Shown one piece after another: positions 25,479-34,200 of a stretch of 37,877 nt of DNA. The DNA is from Acidobacteriota bacterium. Lineage in GTDB: Bacteria; Acidobacteriota; UBA890; WLXD01. How positions within the stretch are numbered: the stretch's first letter is position 1; each line of letters opens with the position of its first letter. The stretch lies in NCBI GenBank assembly GCA_029263295.1, contig JAJCXT010000118.1, positions 1 through 37,877 on the forward strand, read 5' to 3'. The notes beneath the pieces are model-generated. The model saw nothing but the letters and a program-made list of their open reading frames with translations, searched no databases and was not told the origin of the DNA. The position numbers and the translations under genes are program-made.

Positions 25479-26387
25479 TCAGTCGGCGGTCAACGGAACA
25501 ATGAGCCGCACGTGACCAGCGAGTAGGCCAATCTCGAGTTCAGTTGCCGGCGGCATTGAATCGCCATCGACCTGCCAGCGGAACGGCTCGGCGGCGCTGA
25601 CCCGGTAGCTTTTCGCCCGACCGTACTCGGCCACCAATGCCGGGAGGCGCATCTTGAGCATTGAAGCGAGCGTCGTCCAGGCGACAAACCAGGGCGCCGC
25701 CCTCCGGTTGGCCAGATGGTCCAGCTGCCCGTCATGGACCTCGGCCCCCGGCGTCATCTCCCAGCCAATCGCGTAGGTCGCGGCGTTGCTGATGATCACC
25801 GAGGGATAGCGACCGTCGAGGGCCACGCCATCAGCCTCCAGCGCGACTCGAGTGGGCCGAATTCGCAATAACGCGGGTATCCCGGCGAGCACATACAGCA
25901 GCGTCGAACCGCCGTGGCGATAGAGCCACTGACCCCACGGCCGGGCGCGAAAAGCGTCGACGCCTGCGGTGACCCACCCGTCATAGCCAACGCCCACCAT
26001 CGAGAGAAAAATGCGGTCGCCGACCGTGCCGACATCGATGGGCGTGGGCCTGCCCGTGGTCAGCAGGCGAATGGCTGCATGCGGGCTACGCGGAATGCCG
26101 AGCTCGCGGGCCATCACGTTGGCCTTGCCGATAGGTACGAAGCCCACCGGTGTCTCGTCGCCGGCCAGACCCGCGACCGTCTCGCGTAACGTCCCGTCGC
26201 CGCCGATGACTACCAGCAGATCGCGTTCGCCGCGCTGCTGCGCCAACTCCGTCGCGTGGCCACCGCGTTCCGTCGGCCAGATATCCACGTGCCAGTCGGC
26301 GCCCCGCAGATACTCCGCGGTCTCCTCGGCGATGCGCAGCGGTCGCTGCTCGCCGGCCACCGGATTGACGATGATGAGTGCACGCAT
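25479..26387 (-). CDS. Diacylglycerol/lipid kinase family protein (YegS/DgkB-like)
   Basis: A 302-residue soluble lipid kinase. MRALIIVNPVAG at the N-terminus and the nucleotide-binding GGDGT at 62-66 are diagnostic, followed by PVGFVPIGKANVMAREL and PIDVGTVGDRIFLSMVGVGYDG. The usual GTxNDFAR motif of true diacylglycerol kinases is changed to GKANVMARE, which is seen in YegS/sphingosine-kinase-type relatives. The C-terminal beta-sandwich ends with WQVDGDSMPPATELEIGLL. The substrate could be diacylglycerol, phosphatidylglycerol or a related lipid. Single gene, with a long non-coding stretch upstream. Confidence 0.9.
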   Translation of the reverse strand: MRALIIVNPVAGEQRPLRIAEETAEYLRGADWHVDIWPTERGGHATELAQQRGERDLLVVIGGDGTLRETVAGLAGDETPVGFVPIGKANVMARELGIPRSPHAAIRLLTTGRPTPIDVGTVGDRIFLSMVGVGYDGWVTAGVDAFRARPWGQWLYRHGGSTLLYVLAGIPALLRIRPTRVALEADGVALDGRYPSVIISNAATYAIGWEMTPGAEVHDGQLDHLANRRAAPWFVAWTTLASMLKMRLPALVAEYGRAKSYRVSAAEPFRWQVDGDSMPPATELEIGLLAGHVRLIVPLTAD

Positions 26388-26448
26388 GACGGCTGCTGAG
26401 CCTAGCAGCTAGCTGCCCGTGGTAGGCGACACGTAGCGGACATAAGCA

Positions 26449-26477
26449 GGCCCCGGCGCCACGAGGACGCCGGGGCC
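26449..26477. terminator. Perfect 10-bp GC hairpin
   Basis: GGCCCCGGCG (26449-26458) and CGCCGGGGCC (26468-26477) with a 9-nt loop. It is followed by TGCTTATGT on the minus strand and ACTTGTGCC on the plus strand, so the U-tract is weak on both. It is the likely 3' boundary of the structured RNA if that is read on the minus strand. Confidence 0.5.
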
Positions 26478-26591
26478 ACTTGTGCCTATTTGCAGGTGGC
26501 AGTGGGACTCCCCGATTTCAGGGGTGCAACCACACACGGACCTGAGGCCCAGAAAGAAGACCCCTACGGGGCTGCCACCTCCGTAAAGCTG

Positions 26592-26604
26592 TATCTGTCA
26601 GATA
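26592..26604. promoter_or_regulatory. 13-bp palindrome TATCTG-T-CAGATA
   Basis: A perfect 6+6 inverted repeat with one central base, embedded in the only AT-rich patch (26586-26625) of this gap. The 1-nt centre cannot form an RNA hairpin loop, so it suggests a protein-binding DNA site or overlapping -10 elements (TTATCT on the minus strand) for the adjoining structured RNA. Upstream on the minus strand is a Shine-Dalgarno-like GGAGGTGA. From 26620 to 26851 I see no gene or motif. Confidence 0.35.
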
Positions 26605-26851
26605 ACACTTAAATCACCTCCTCGCTGAGCGCGACCGTGTCGGCGGGTCCCAGTGCCGCCCGGTTCATCGTGGGCCGCTCGATGCCCTAGCAGAACCGCC
26701 ACGTCAATCCTCCAGGATTACGTGATTCACCCGGCGACCCACGCTAACCGCGAGCCGCCCCGAAGGCATGCTAGCAAGTCATGCTGCCGTTTCGCTACCG
26801 GGCAGTCACCGCTTTTTCGGCCACGGCCGCGGCGCCAGCCAGTAGCAGCGG

Positions 26852-27850
26852 CTACGGGTATCGCACGGTGTTGAGGAGCCAGCCCGATCGCGCGTCGCGA
26901 AACACATCGCTGCACCCAGCGCCGAAGGTGCGCCTGCCCAGTCTCGGGGCTCCGCCACCACCGCCGCCGCCCCAGCCACCAGCAACACCTCCGCTCCCTT
27001 CAACGTCCGGTGAACTCGTCTCTGCGACACCAGGAGTCGCCCCCATTACGCCACCGGCGCTTCCGCCCCAGCTGAATCCACCCCCTGGCGCGCTCCACGA
27101 ATCATCCAACGCCCCTACCAGCCAGCCACGACTACAGCTCAGGCCCCAGCCGCCTCGCCAATACGTGAAGCTCAGGAGATGAGCCTTCGACTGGGCCGAC
27201 ACCAGGTCGAGGGTCTCCAGCGACATCAGGTGGACCATGTCGAGCGAGGTTCCAGCAAGATCTTCAGGGCGTAGCCCGTACTGCCAGAACACCTTGTCCC
27301 CACTCCTGGCCTCAGTCTCCGCGGTGGTTGTAGCCCGCGGTCCATCTTCATCGCCCACGCGTACCACGGTCGGGAACCCGAGCGTCAACAGCGCGCGACC
27401 GAATACCGAGCGCCAGCCCGGTCTCGTCTCCGTCGAAAACAGAGCGTCGGCCACCGCCAGCCGGCGGTCGAACTCGAGCAGCGACTCATTGTAGTTCGCC
27501 TCGGGCTCGGGGTTACGACGCTCCCAGAAAAGCCGAATGAACTCGGCGCGCTCCACATCGCTGTCCAGGCTCCCGTACGTCTCGGACTCTTCCCTGGTTG
27601 CGACCGTCGAGACCGGGCCCTCGATCCAGTTCGCAGCCCACTCGCTGAACTTCTGCTGCGCGGGAGGGGCGGCGAGGCCATCTACCGGCGCCGCAGCCGT
27701 GACCGTGGCCGCAAAGTCCGCCGGCGGCACCATGCGGTAGTTCCTACTCTGGCTGACGCCCATCGAGGCGCAACCGACCATCAGCGAGAGCCCCAGCAGC
27801 GCTAGGGCACGCGCCGATCCGCGGCGCGCGACCGCGACCACGAGCGTCAT
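26852..27850 (-). CDS. GWxTD-domain lipoprotein (second of tandem pair)
   Basis: A 332-residue predicted lipoprotein (lipobox LSLMVGC, Cys about 27) with a GWxTD domain: ERAEFIRLFWERRNPEPEANYNESLLEFDRRLAVADALFSTETRPGWRSVFGRALLTLGFP (about 100-165). The signature Gly-Trp is kept but TD is replaced by Ser-Val. The following VFWQYGLRPEDLAGTSLDMVHLM and the C-terminal end match the paralogue encoded directly upstream. A Gly/Ser/Trp-rich low-complexity stretch of about 60 residues lies near 245-305, and the last residues LLNTVRYP repeat those of the paralogue. The domain's function is unknown; it is common in secreted or periplasmic proteins of Acidobacteriota and related phyla. Its ATG overlaps the paralogue's stop. 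Confidence 0.85.
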   Translation of the reverse strand: MTLVVAVARRGSARALALLGLSLMVGCASMGVSQSRNYRMVPPADFAATVTAAAPVDGLAAPPAQQKFSEWAANWIEGPVSTVATREESETYGSLDSDVERAEFIRLFWERRNPEPEANYNESLLEFDRRLAVADALFSTETRPGWRSVFGRALLTLGFPTVVRVGDEDGPRATTTAETEARSGDKVFWQYGLRPEDLAGTSLDMVHLMSLETLDLVSAQSKAHLLSFTYWRGGWGLSCSRGWLVGALDDSWSAPGGGFSWGGSAGGVMGATPGVAETSSPDVEGSGGVAGGWGGGGGGGAPRLGRRTFGAGCSDVFRDARSGWLLNTVRYP

Positions 27851-28803
27851 GGGTAGCGCACGGTGTTGCGCAGCGTGCCCGCCACGATCTGGCCGAAGAA
27901 ATCCGCACAGCCCGGCTCGAAGACCGCCGGGTTCGCCCGCCCCCGGGGCCCAGGAAATCCATACGGATTGGTATTGGCCATACCGCCACTGCCCGCTACG
28001 TCAGGGGAAAGCGATTCGCCGATCGTCCGATCCCCGCCGCCATAAGAGGAAGCGCCATACTGTCTGCCCCCCTCCCAGCCGCCAGCCCGCCAGCCGAACC
28101 GGCAGGACATGCGCCAGGCGCCTGCCGTATACCAGAAGCTCAACGCGTAGGGGCTCTGCCCCAGTTGCGCCGCCATCGACGTGGTTGGTGTGGCCATCAA
28201 GCGAGCCATGGCGAGCGAGGTGCCGCCCTGGAGATCCTCGGGGCGCAGACCGTACTGCCACAACACGCGATAACCGCCCTTCGCCTCGACCGGGTCGCCG
28301 GCCGCGAGCAGCTCCTGATCAGCGTCCCAGGCTTTGACGAGGGTCGGGAAACCGAGCGCCACCATCGCAATACCGAAGGGCGTGCGCCAGCCCGGATGGC
28401 CATCCGTGGCGAACAGATCGGTCGACACGGTCACCCGGCGGTTGAAGTCGCCCAGGTACTCGTTGTGAGCTTCATCCGGCTGCGGATCACGGCGGCGCCA
28501 GAACAGTTCAATGAACTCGGCCCGCTGGGCATCACCGCTCAGTCGGCGATAAGTCTCGACTTCGCCAGGAGTGGCGATGAGCGATACGGGCCCCTCCAGC
28601 CACGACGCGGTCCAGGTCGCCACGCTCTGGTTCACGCGTGGCTCATCCAGGCCCTCGGCGGGCTCGAGGCGCTGAGATCTCAGGGCGTAGTCCGAAGGCG
28701 GCACCAGTGGATAACTCACCGGCTGGTACCTACCGCTCGAGCACCCAACCAGGGCACAAAGCAGAGCCGCGGCAGACAGACGCGTTGCGTTGCGTACAAT
28801 CAT
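27847..28803 (-). CDS. GWxTD-domain lipoprotein (first of tandem pair)
   Basis: A 318-residue predicted lipoprotein (signal MIVRNATRLSAAALLCALVGC, then SSG). The GWxTD region reads AEFIELFWRRRDPQPDEAHNEYLGDFNRRVTVSTDLFATDGHPGWRTPFGIAMVALGFP, with Thr kept and Asp replaced by Pro. VLWQYGLRPEDLQGGTSLAMARLM and the final GTLRNTVRYP are shared with the downstream copy, so the pair arose by tandem duplication and then diverged. ATG 28803 is chosen since the lipoprotein signal starts there and GAGG lies about 9-10 nt upstream; an open frame to 28911 is not a signal sequence. Divergent from the unknown secreted protein gene at 28910. Confidence 0.85.
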   Translation of the reverse strand: MIVRNATRLSAAALLCALVGCSSGRYQPVSYPLVPPSDYALRSQRLEPAEGLDEPRVNQSVATWTASWLEGPVSLIATPGEVETYRRLSGDAQRAEFIELFWRRRDPQPDEAHNEYLGDFNRRVTVSTDLFATDGHPGWRTPFGIAMVALGFPTLVKAWDADQELLAAGDPVEAKGGYRVLWQYGLRPEDLQGGTSLAMARLMATPTTSMAAQLGQSPYALSFWYTAGAWRMSCRFGWRAGGWEGGRQYGASSYGGGDRTIGESLSPDVAGSGGMANTNPYGFPGPRGRANPAVFEPGCADFFGQIVAGTLRNTVRYP

Positions 28804-28909
28804 TGGGCAATCCTCACCGTTGGCGGGGAGCTGACGGTGAACGCGTCGTAGGGGAACTTCGCTCGCCGCCAACCCTACCCCCGAAATCACGAACAGCACA
28901 AGGGAGCCC

Positions 28910-29698
28910 ATGTTGAACCTCCGCCGAGTCTTTGCCGTACTGCTACTGGTTGTTTGTGGGGCCCTCGCCGTACCGTCCGATGCGCTGCCGCAGGCCGAGA
29001 GTGAGGGTGGGGATGAGCGCCAGCTCTATCGCACGCTCTTTCTGCGAGCCGCACCGGGAGAACTTGCCACGGTTCTCGAAATGCTCCAGGAACGCTGGCC
29101 CACCTGGGAAGCTGCCAGCGAAGTCGGCCCATTCCGTATGCGGCACAGCCAGGGCGACCAGTGGGACCTGATGCTCGTTTTTCACGTCGGCGATGGCTTC
29201 GATGACTACTTCGACGCGACGGCTGTCGAACGCGCCGCCCAGGCCTGGGCCGAGGCGGGCGAGAGCGACGGTGAATTCGAAGCTCGACTGCTTCCGCATG
29301 TGGCCTGGCGCGAGGAGCTATGGGTCTGGGGGCCCTCCGCTGAAGATGTCGCGGCGCGCTTCGCCGACGCCGGCTACTTCCACGTCGAGGTCTTCCTCGC
29401 CATCGCGGGTAAACGCGCGGAGCTGTTGAACCAGCGGGCCATGGAGAATGTCTATCTGGATGGTATCGGTCGGGCCCGTAACCTGATCTTCGAGCGCGCC
29501 GGCGGCGCGGCATGGGATTCCTACACAATCGGCTTCTATCGCGACATCAAGCACTTCGCGGAAAGCGCGGACATCGCAGACGACGTGGAGGAACGCGCGG
29601 CCGTCGCGGCCGGCTTCGAATCCTCCTCGACGATCGGCACCTACCTGCGCTCGCTGATCGCCCAGCACCACGACACGCTGGCGACGGCGATCCGCTAA
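28910..29698 (+). CDS. Exported protein of unknown function
   Basis: A 262-residue protein with a signal peptide (about 1-25, VFAVLLLVVCGALAVPSDALPQA). I recognise no domain. The mature part is acidic, with an LYRTLFLRAAPGELATVLEMLQERWPTWE helix-like start, DLMLVFHVGD, then EELWVWGPSAEDVAARFADAGYFHVEVFLAIAGKRAELLNQR. Two such beta-alpha-beta-like repeats (residues about 40-100 and 130-200) could be a ferredoxin-like or dimeric alpha-beta-barrel (NIPSNAP-like) arrangement, but this is only suggested by pattern. AGGGAG precedes ATG 28910. A strong hairpin (29717-29755) follows the gene. Confidence 0.75.
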   Translation: MLNLRRVFAVLLLVVCGALAVPSDALPQAESEGGDERQLYRTLFLRAAPGELATVLEMLQERWPTWEAASEVGPFRMRHSQGDQWDLMLVFHVGDGFDDYFDATAVERAAQAWAEAGESDGEFEARLLPHVAWREELWVWGPSAEDVAARFADAGYFHVEVFLAIAGKRAELLNQRAMENVYLDGIGRARNLIFERAGGAAWDSYTIGFYRDIKHFAESADIADDVEERAAVAAGFESSSTIGTYLRSLIAQHHDTLATAIR

Positions 29699-29716
29699 CC
29701 TGACCCGTTACCCGTG

Positions 29717-29755
29717 CCAGGGGCGCGGCGGGAAGTCTCGCCCACCGCGCCCTGG
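29717..29755 (+). terminator. GC-rich hairpin after the unknown exported protein gene
   Basis: CCAGGG(G)CGCGG (29717-29728) pairs with CCGCGCCCTGG (29745-29755) over 11 bp with one bulged G, with an inner GGG/CCC pairing. Only TCCTT follows, so it is a factor-independent terminator candidate without a good U-tract. Confidence 0.5.
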
Positions 29756-29792
29756 TCCTTGAATCCCGACACCTGGACTAGGCACACTCTGG

Positions 29793-29814
29793 GCGCGGCA
29801 AGACCCTGCCGCGC
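29793..29814 (+). promoter_or_regulatory. Leader hairpin upstream of PQQ-propeller gene
   Basis: GCGCGGCA (29793-29800) and TGCCGCGC (29807-29814) form a perfect 8-bp stem with loop AGACCC, 65 nt before the start at 29880. It might be a second terminator of the upstream gene or a leader element; no -10/-35 pair is obvious here. Confidence 0.3.
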
Positions 29815-29879
29815 TCGCCGCGACAGCCCCCTCCGTCGCCGTCGGAACATACCAACGCCCGTCTGCTTCTGGAGAACCT

Positions 29880-31220
29880 GTGCCCATGCTCGCGCGACCT
29901 CTGCTCATAGCCGGTTCGGTCTGCTGCCTCGTCCTCATCGCCACCGTGGCAACGACTGCACTTCTGCCCATCAACACGGCGCTCGCCCAGGAAGCGGTGG
30001 GCGAGTGGTCTCAGTGGCGCGGTGCGCACCGTGACGGCATGGCTCCCGACACAGGCCTGCTCGATGCCTGGGCCGAGGACGGCCCGCCCCTGCTTCACTC
30101 CTTCGCCGGCGCCGGCGGCGGTTTCTCGAGCATTGCCGTAACGCAGGATCGAATCCTCACGATGGGTGATCACGGCGACGAACAGTTCGTCCTGGCCTTC
30201 GATCGTGCCAGCGGCGAGGCCCTCTGGCGCACTTCCGTAGGGCCGGCCTGGATAGATGGCTACGGTGGACCGCGCGGCACGCCTACCGTGGTCGACGGGA
30301 TCGCATATGCGCTCGGTACCGAAGGCGACCTGGTGGCACTCGACGTCGCCACCGGTGAGCTGCGCTGGCACCTGAACCTCGCCTCTGATCTCGGCGGCGC
30401 GGTACCACGCGCGGGGGGCGGGTACACCTGGAAGTATGCCGAGTCGCCGCTTGTCGATGGTGATCGTCTCATCGTCACTCCGGGCGGCCCGGAAACGCTG
30501 ATCGTCGCGCTCGACCGGCATAGCGGCGAGCTTATCTGGAGCGCCTCGGTTCCTCGCTTCGGCGAGACGGGCGTCCCCGGTGCCGGATACTCCTCCGCGG
30601 TGATCTCGGAAGCCGGTGGCGTACGTCAGTATGTGCAACTCGTCGGTTACGGCGTGGTCGGTGTAGAAGCCGCTACCGGCCGCGTGCTGTGGACCTACGG
30701 CCGTATCGCCAATGATGTGGCCAACATCCCGACCCCGATCATCGACGGCGACTACGTCCTGTCCGCCACGGGATACGGTGCTGGCGCAGCGCTTATCCAC
30801 CTTGTGGCCGACGGCGATGGCATCCGTGCCGAAGAGGTCTGGTTCCACGAAGGCAGCACGATGCAAAACCACCACGGCGGTCTCGTGCTCCACGAAGGAA
30901 CTGTCTACCTGGGGCAAGGACACAACCGCGGCTTCCCACAGGCGGTCGACTTCGCGACGGGCGAAGTTCTATGGGGTCCGGAGCGCAATGCCGGCACGGG
31001 CTCGGGGGCGGTCATGTATGCCGATGGGCATCTGTACTACCGCTACCAGAACGGCACGATGGTTCTGGCCGAAGCGACGCGCGAGGGTTACGTCGAGACG
31101 GGCTCGTTCACCATCCCGAACCCGGCCACCTTCTCCTGGGCCCATCTCGTCATCGTCGATGGCCTCCTGTACGTCCGCGAGCAGGATGCGATCCACGTGT
31201 ACGACGTGCGGGCCGACTGA
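29880..31220 (+). CDS. Exported PQQ-type beta-propeller protein
   Basis: A 446-residue protein with a signal peptide (about 1-38, ending ALAQ) and an outer-membrane-assembly/PQQ-like eight-bladed propeller. It starts with WSQWRGAHRDGMAPDTGLL, typical of 'PQQ-binding-like' secreted proteins in Acidobacteriota and Planctomycetes. Repeated blade motifs LAFDRASGEALWRTSV, VALDVATGELRWHLNL, VALDRHSGELIWSASV, VGVEAATGRVLWTYG and VDFATGEVLWG follow the A-x-D-x-x-(S/T)-G-x-x-x-W pattern. No dehydrogenase catalytic residues are apparent, so a structural or binding role is more likely than quinoprotein catalysis. GTG 29880 (GGAG 6 nt upstream) or ATG 29886 two codons later. Confidence 0.88.
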   Translation: MPMLARPLLIAGSVCCLVLIATVATTALLPINTALAQEAVGEWSQWRGAHRDGMAPDTGLLDAWAEDGPPLLHSFAGAGGGFSSIAVTQDRILTMGDHGDEQFVLAFDRASGEALWRTSVGPAWIDGYGGPRGTPTVVDGIAYALGTEGDLVALDVATGELRWHLNLASDLGGAVPRAGGGYTWKYAESPLVDGDRLIVTPGGPETLIVALDRHSGELIWSASVPRFGETGVPGAGYSSAVISEAGGVRQYVQLVGYGVVGVEAATGRVLWTYGRIANDVANIPTPIIDGDYVLSATGYGAGAALIHLVADGDGIRAEEVWFHEGSTMQNHHGGLVLHEGTVYLGQGHNRGFPQAVDFATGEVLWGPERNAGTGSGAVMYADGHLYYRYQNGTMVLAEATREGYVETGSFTIPNPATFSWAHLVIVDGLLYVREQDAIHVYDVRAD

Positions 31221-31271
31221 CCCTGAAGCCAACGCCTGGCACGCCTTCGTCGCTTGGTTCGTGAGATCCGG

Positions 31272-34200
31272 TCAACGGTGTTCGCCGATGGCAACCGCCG
31301 GGAGCTGCAGCACATCAAGCCGACGGTTGAGTTCCTCGATCTCACCGGTCTCCAACGTCGCGAGAGCCGCCAGCTGCGCATCGATCTCCACCGTCAGGTC
31401 GTCGAGACGTTCGACGAGTTGATCGGTGGGTCGCGCGTCCGTGCGCATGCCTCGTTGGCTCGACGCCGCCGTCAGCACCCAGGTCAGGTGTCCCTGGATC
31501 TGTGGCTCGCTCGCCCAGCCGCCTCCCTCGGTATTGGTGAGTTCGCCCTCGATCGCCGCGAGTTGCCCACGGACAGAGTCGATCGCCGTCGTGAGGTTCT
31601 CGCCGGTGCCGGCCGCCTGCAGCCTTTCCTGGACCGAGTCGAGTTGCTCGCGAATCGAACTGATGTGCCGGCGGCCCGTCTGGATACGACCCACCTCGCG
31701 CATCGCGCGCTGCAGGAAGTCGAACTGTTCCTGCAAGTCGGCCACGGTGATGTACGTGAGCCGCGGGTCCTTGCGCACCTCGAACTCGCGCTCCTGCACA
31801 GTCTCGCCGACGGTCAGACGAACACGGTAACTACCCGGCACCGCACGCGGGCCGGGTGGCGAGAACGGACCGCCCAGATCCGGCCCCCGATAGCTCAGGT
31901 CCCAGACGAAGCGGTTCAGCCCGACGGCGGCCGGCGGAGAGTTTCGACGCGCGTTGGCCGAGAACTCGCGCACGAGTTCCCCGCTGGCATCGAGGATCTC
32001 GAGATCCGGAACCGCGGAGTTGTCCCCGAGCATGTAGTAGATGAGCGCGCCATCCGGGGGGTTCTCGCCAAGCCAGGCGCGCGGCATCATGGCGCCGAAC
32101 ACACGATCGCGATCGTAGTCGCGGCTGGAGGTCGTGGCGCTGGTGCGATATGCCGGCCGCGGCGCAAACAGCCAGGCGTCCGCTGACGTCGCCTCGTCGC
32201 TGAGTTGGTGGAGCGGGCTCAGGTCGTCGAGCACCCAGAACGCACGCCCCTGAGTGGCGACGACGAGATCGCCGAAATGAACCCGCAGGTCGGCAACCGG
32301 CGTGATCGGCAGGTTCAGCTGCAGGCTCTCCCAGCTGCGTCCATCGTCGAAGGAAACGTAGAGGCCGAACTCGGTGCCGGCGTACAGCAACCCTTCGCGG
32401 GCCGGGTCCTCGCGCACCACACGCACCGGTGATCCCGCCGGGATGCCGCGGCTGCCGTCGGCAATGCGACGCCAGGTCTGGCCGAAGTCGGTGGTTCGAT
32501 AGATGTACGGGGCCCAGTCGTCAACGCGATAGCGGTAGACCGCCGCGTAGGCCTTGCCGGCCCGGTGGGGCGACGGTTCGATGCGGTTCACCGTGGAGAG
32601 TGCAGGCAGCCCTGCGGGCGTGACGTCGGCCCAGCTGTCGCCGCCGTCGCGGCTGATCGAGATCACGCCGTCGTTGGAGCCCGTCCAGATCGTCGCAGCG
32701 TCATGTACGTCTTCCTCGATCGCCAGCAGAGCCGAGTAGATCTCTACGCCCGTGATGTCGTGCGTGATCGGGCCACCCGCCGGGCCGAACATCTCGGTGT
32801 GGTTGCCGGTGAGGTCGGGGCTGATCACGTCCCAACTTTGGCCCTCGTTACGCGACCGGTGCACGTACTGAGAACCGTGGTAGAGAACCTCAGGGTCGTG
32901 GCGGGAGGTCGTGATTGGCGCGTTCCACTGCACCCGGAACCGCAACTCGCTCTCCGGCATGCCCGCCATGTTCTCGGGGTAATCGCGGATCTGGCGAAAT
33001 TGCTCGGTGCTCTGGTCGAAGCGGGCCAGCCGCCCGCCGAAGCAGCCGGAATAGAAGATCTCCGGGTTGGTGGGATTGATCGCGATCGGTCCCGTCTCGC
33101 AGCCGCCGACGGCGCGCCAGTGCTGCATGGAAATGCCCGAATAGGTCGCCATGCTCGGCACCGAGATCGTCGAGTTGTCCTGCTGCGGGCCATAGAGCCG
33201 GTACGGAAAGCCGTTGTCGACGGTCACCGAGTAGAACTCGGCCGTCGGCTGATTGAACTGCGGCGACCAGGTGTCGCCGCCGTCGAGACTCACCGTGGCG
33301 CCGCCGTCGTTGCCCATCAACATGACGTCAGGATTAGACGGATCGATCCACAGATCGTGATGGTCCGAGTGCGGCATCGAGATCGAGTTGAAGTTCTCGC
33401 CGCCGTCGATCGAGCGAAAGAAGCCGCTGTTGAGTACGAAGACTGTGTCCGGATCGGTGGGGTGCGGCTCGATGTGCATGTAGTACCAGGAGCGGCTCAC
33501 CAACCGCGACTGCGCGCTGGCCTTGCTCCACGTGTCACCGCCATCATCGGACCGATACACGGCGCTGCGTTTCTCGTCGGCTTCGACGACCGCCCAGACG
33601 CGATTCGGGTCGGCCGGCGAGACCGCTACCCCGATGCGCCCCACGAGGCCCTGCGGAAAACCGCCTTCGAGCTGTTCCCAGGTGTCGCCACCGTCCTTGC
33701 TGCGGAACAGGCCGCCGTCCTCTGAACCCGAGACAACCGTCCATGGTTTGCGTTCGCCGCGCCACATCGCCGCAAAGAGAATGCGTGGGTTCGCCGGATT
33801 CATGGCGATATCGACCGCGCCGGTCTCGGCGGAGACGAAGAGCACGCGTTCCCAACTCGATCCCCCGTCGCGCGATCGGTACACGCCGCGTTCTTCGCTG
33901 GCACCGAACGGGTTGCCGAGAACAGCCGCGTAGACCAACTCCGCGTCCGCCGGGTGCGTGAGGACACGGCCGATCTGGCCAGCGTTTTCGAGCCCGATGA
34001 ACGACCAAGTCTCACCCATGTCGGTCGAGCGGTACATGCCACGTCCGATCGACACGTTGCCGCGAATGCACGCCGAGCCGGTGCCCACGTAGATCACGTT
34101 GGGATCGGCGTTCGCGACTTCGACGGCACCGACGGGGCCGACTTCGAAGAACCCGTCGCTAACATTGCCCCATGTGTGCCCGGCATTGTCGGTCCGCCAC

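Larger units (their letters stand above)
26446..26606 (-). ncRNA. Structured non-coding RNA, possibly 6S RNA (ssrS)
   Basis: In the 464-bp gap between two minus-strand genes, AGGTGGCAG and CTGCCACCT (26494-26502 and 26572-26580) form a 9-bp closing stem. Inside it ACCCCT/AGGGGT (26560-26565 with 26520-26525) form an apical stem, and CCCC-GATTTCA-GGGG (26510-26524) and CCCC-TAC-GGGG (26561-26571) are small alternative hairpins. Read on the minus strand, GGTCCGTG followed by an A-containing small hairpin and a return to the closing stem recalls the 3' half of 6S RNA (GGUCCGUC... CCUUGAACCAAGG). A 10-bp GC hairpin (26449-26477) would terminate it. Orientation and family are inferred; a riboswitch-like leader is another option. 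No coding potential is seen. Confidence 0.45.

Noticed and set aside
29778..30923. Long minus-strand open frame across the PQQ propeller gene
   Set aside because: Antisense shadow; the plus strand has a signal peptide and repeated PQQ-blade motifs.
32565..33725. 386-codon open frame on the plus strand inside the BNR propeller gene
   Set aside because: Antisense shadow in GC-rich DNA: His/Arg/Val-rich composition, no domain, and the opposite strand carries clear Asp-box repeats.
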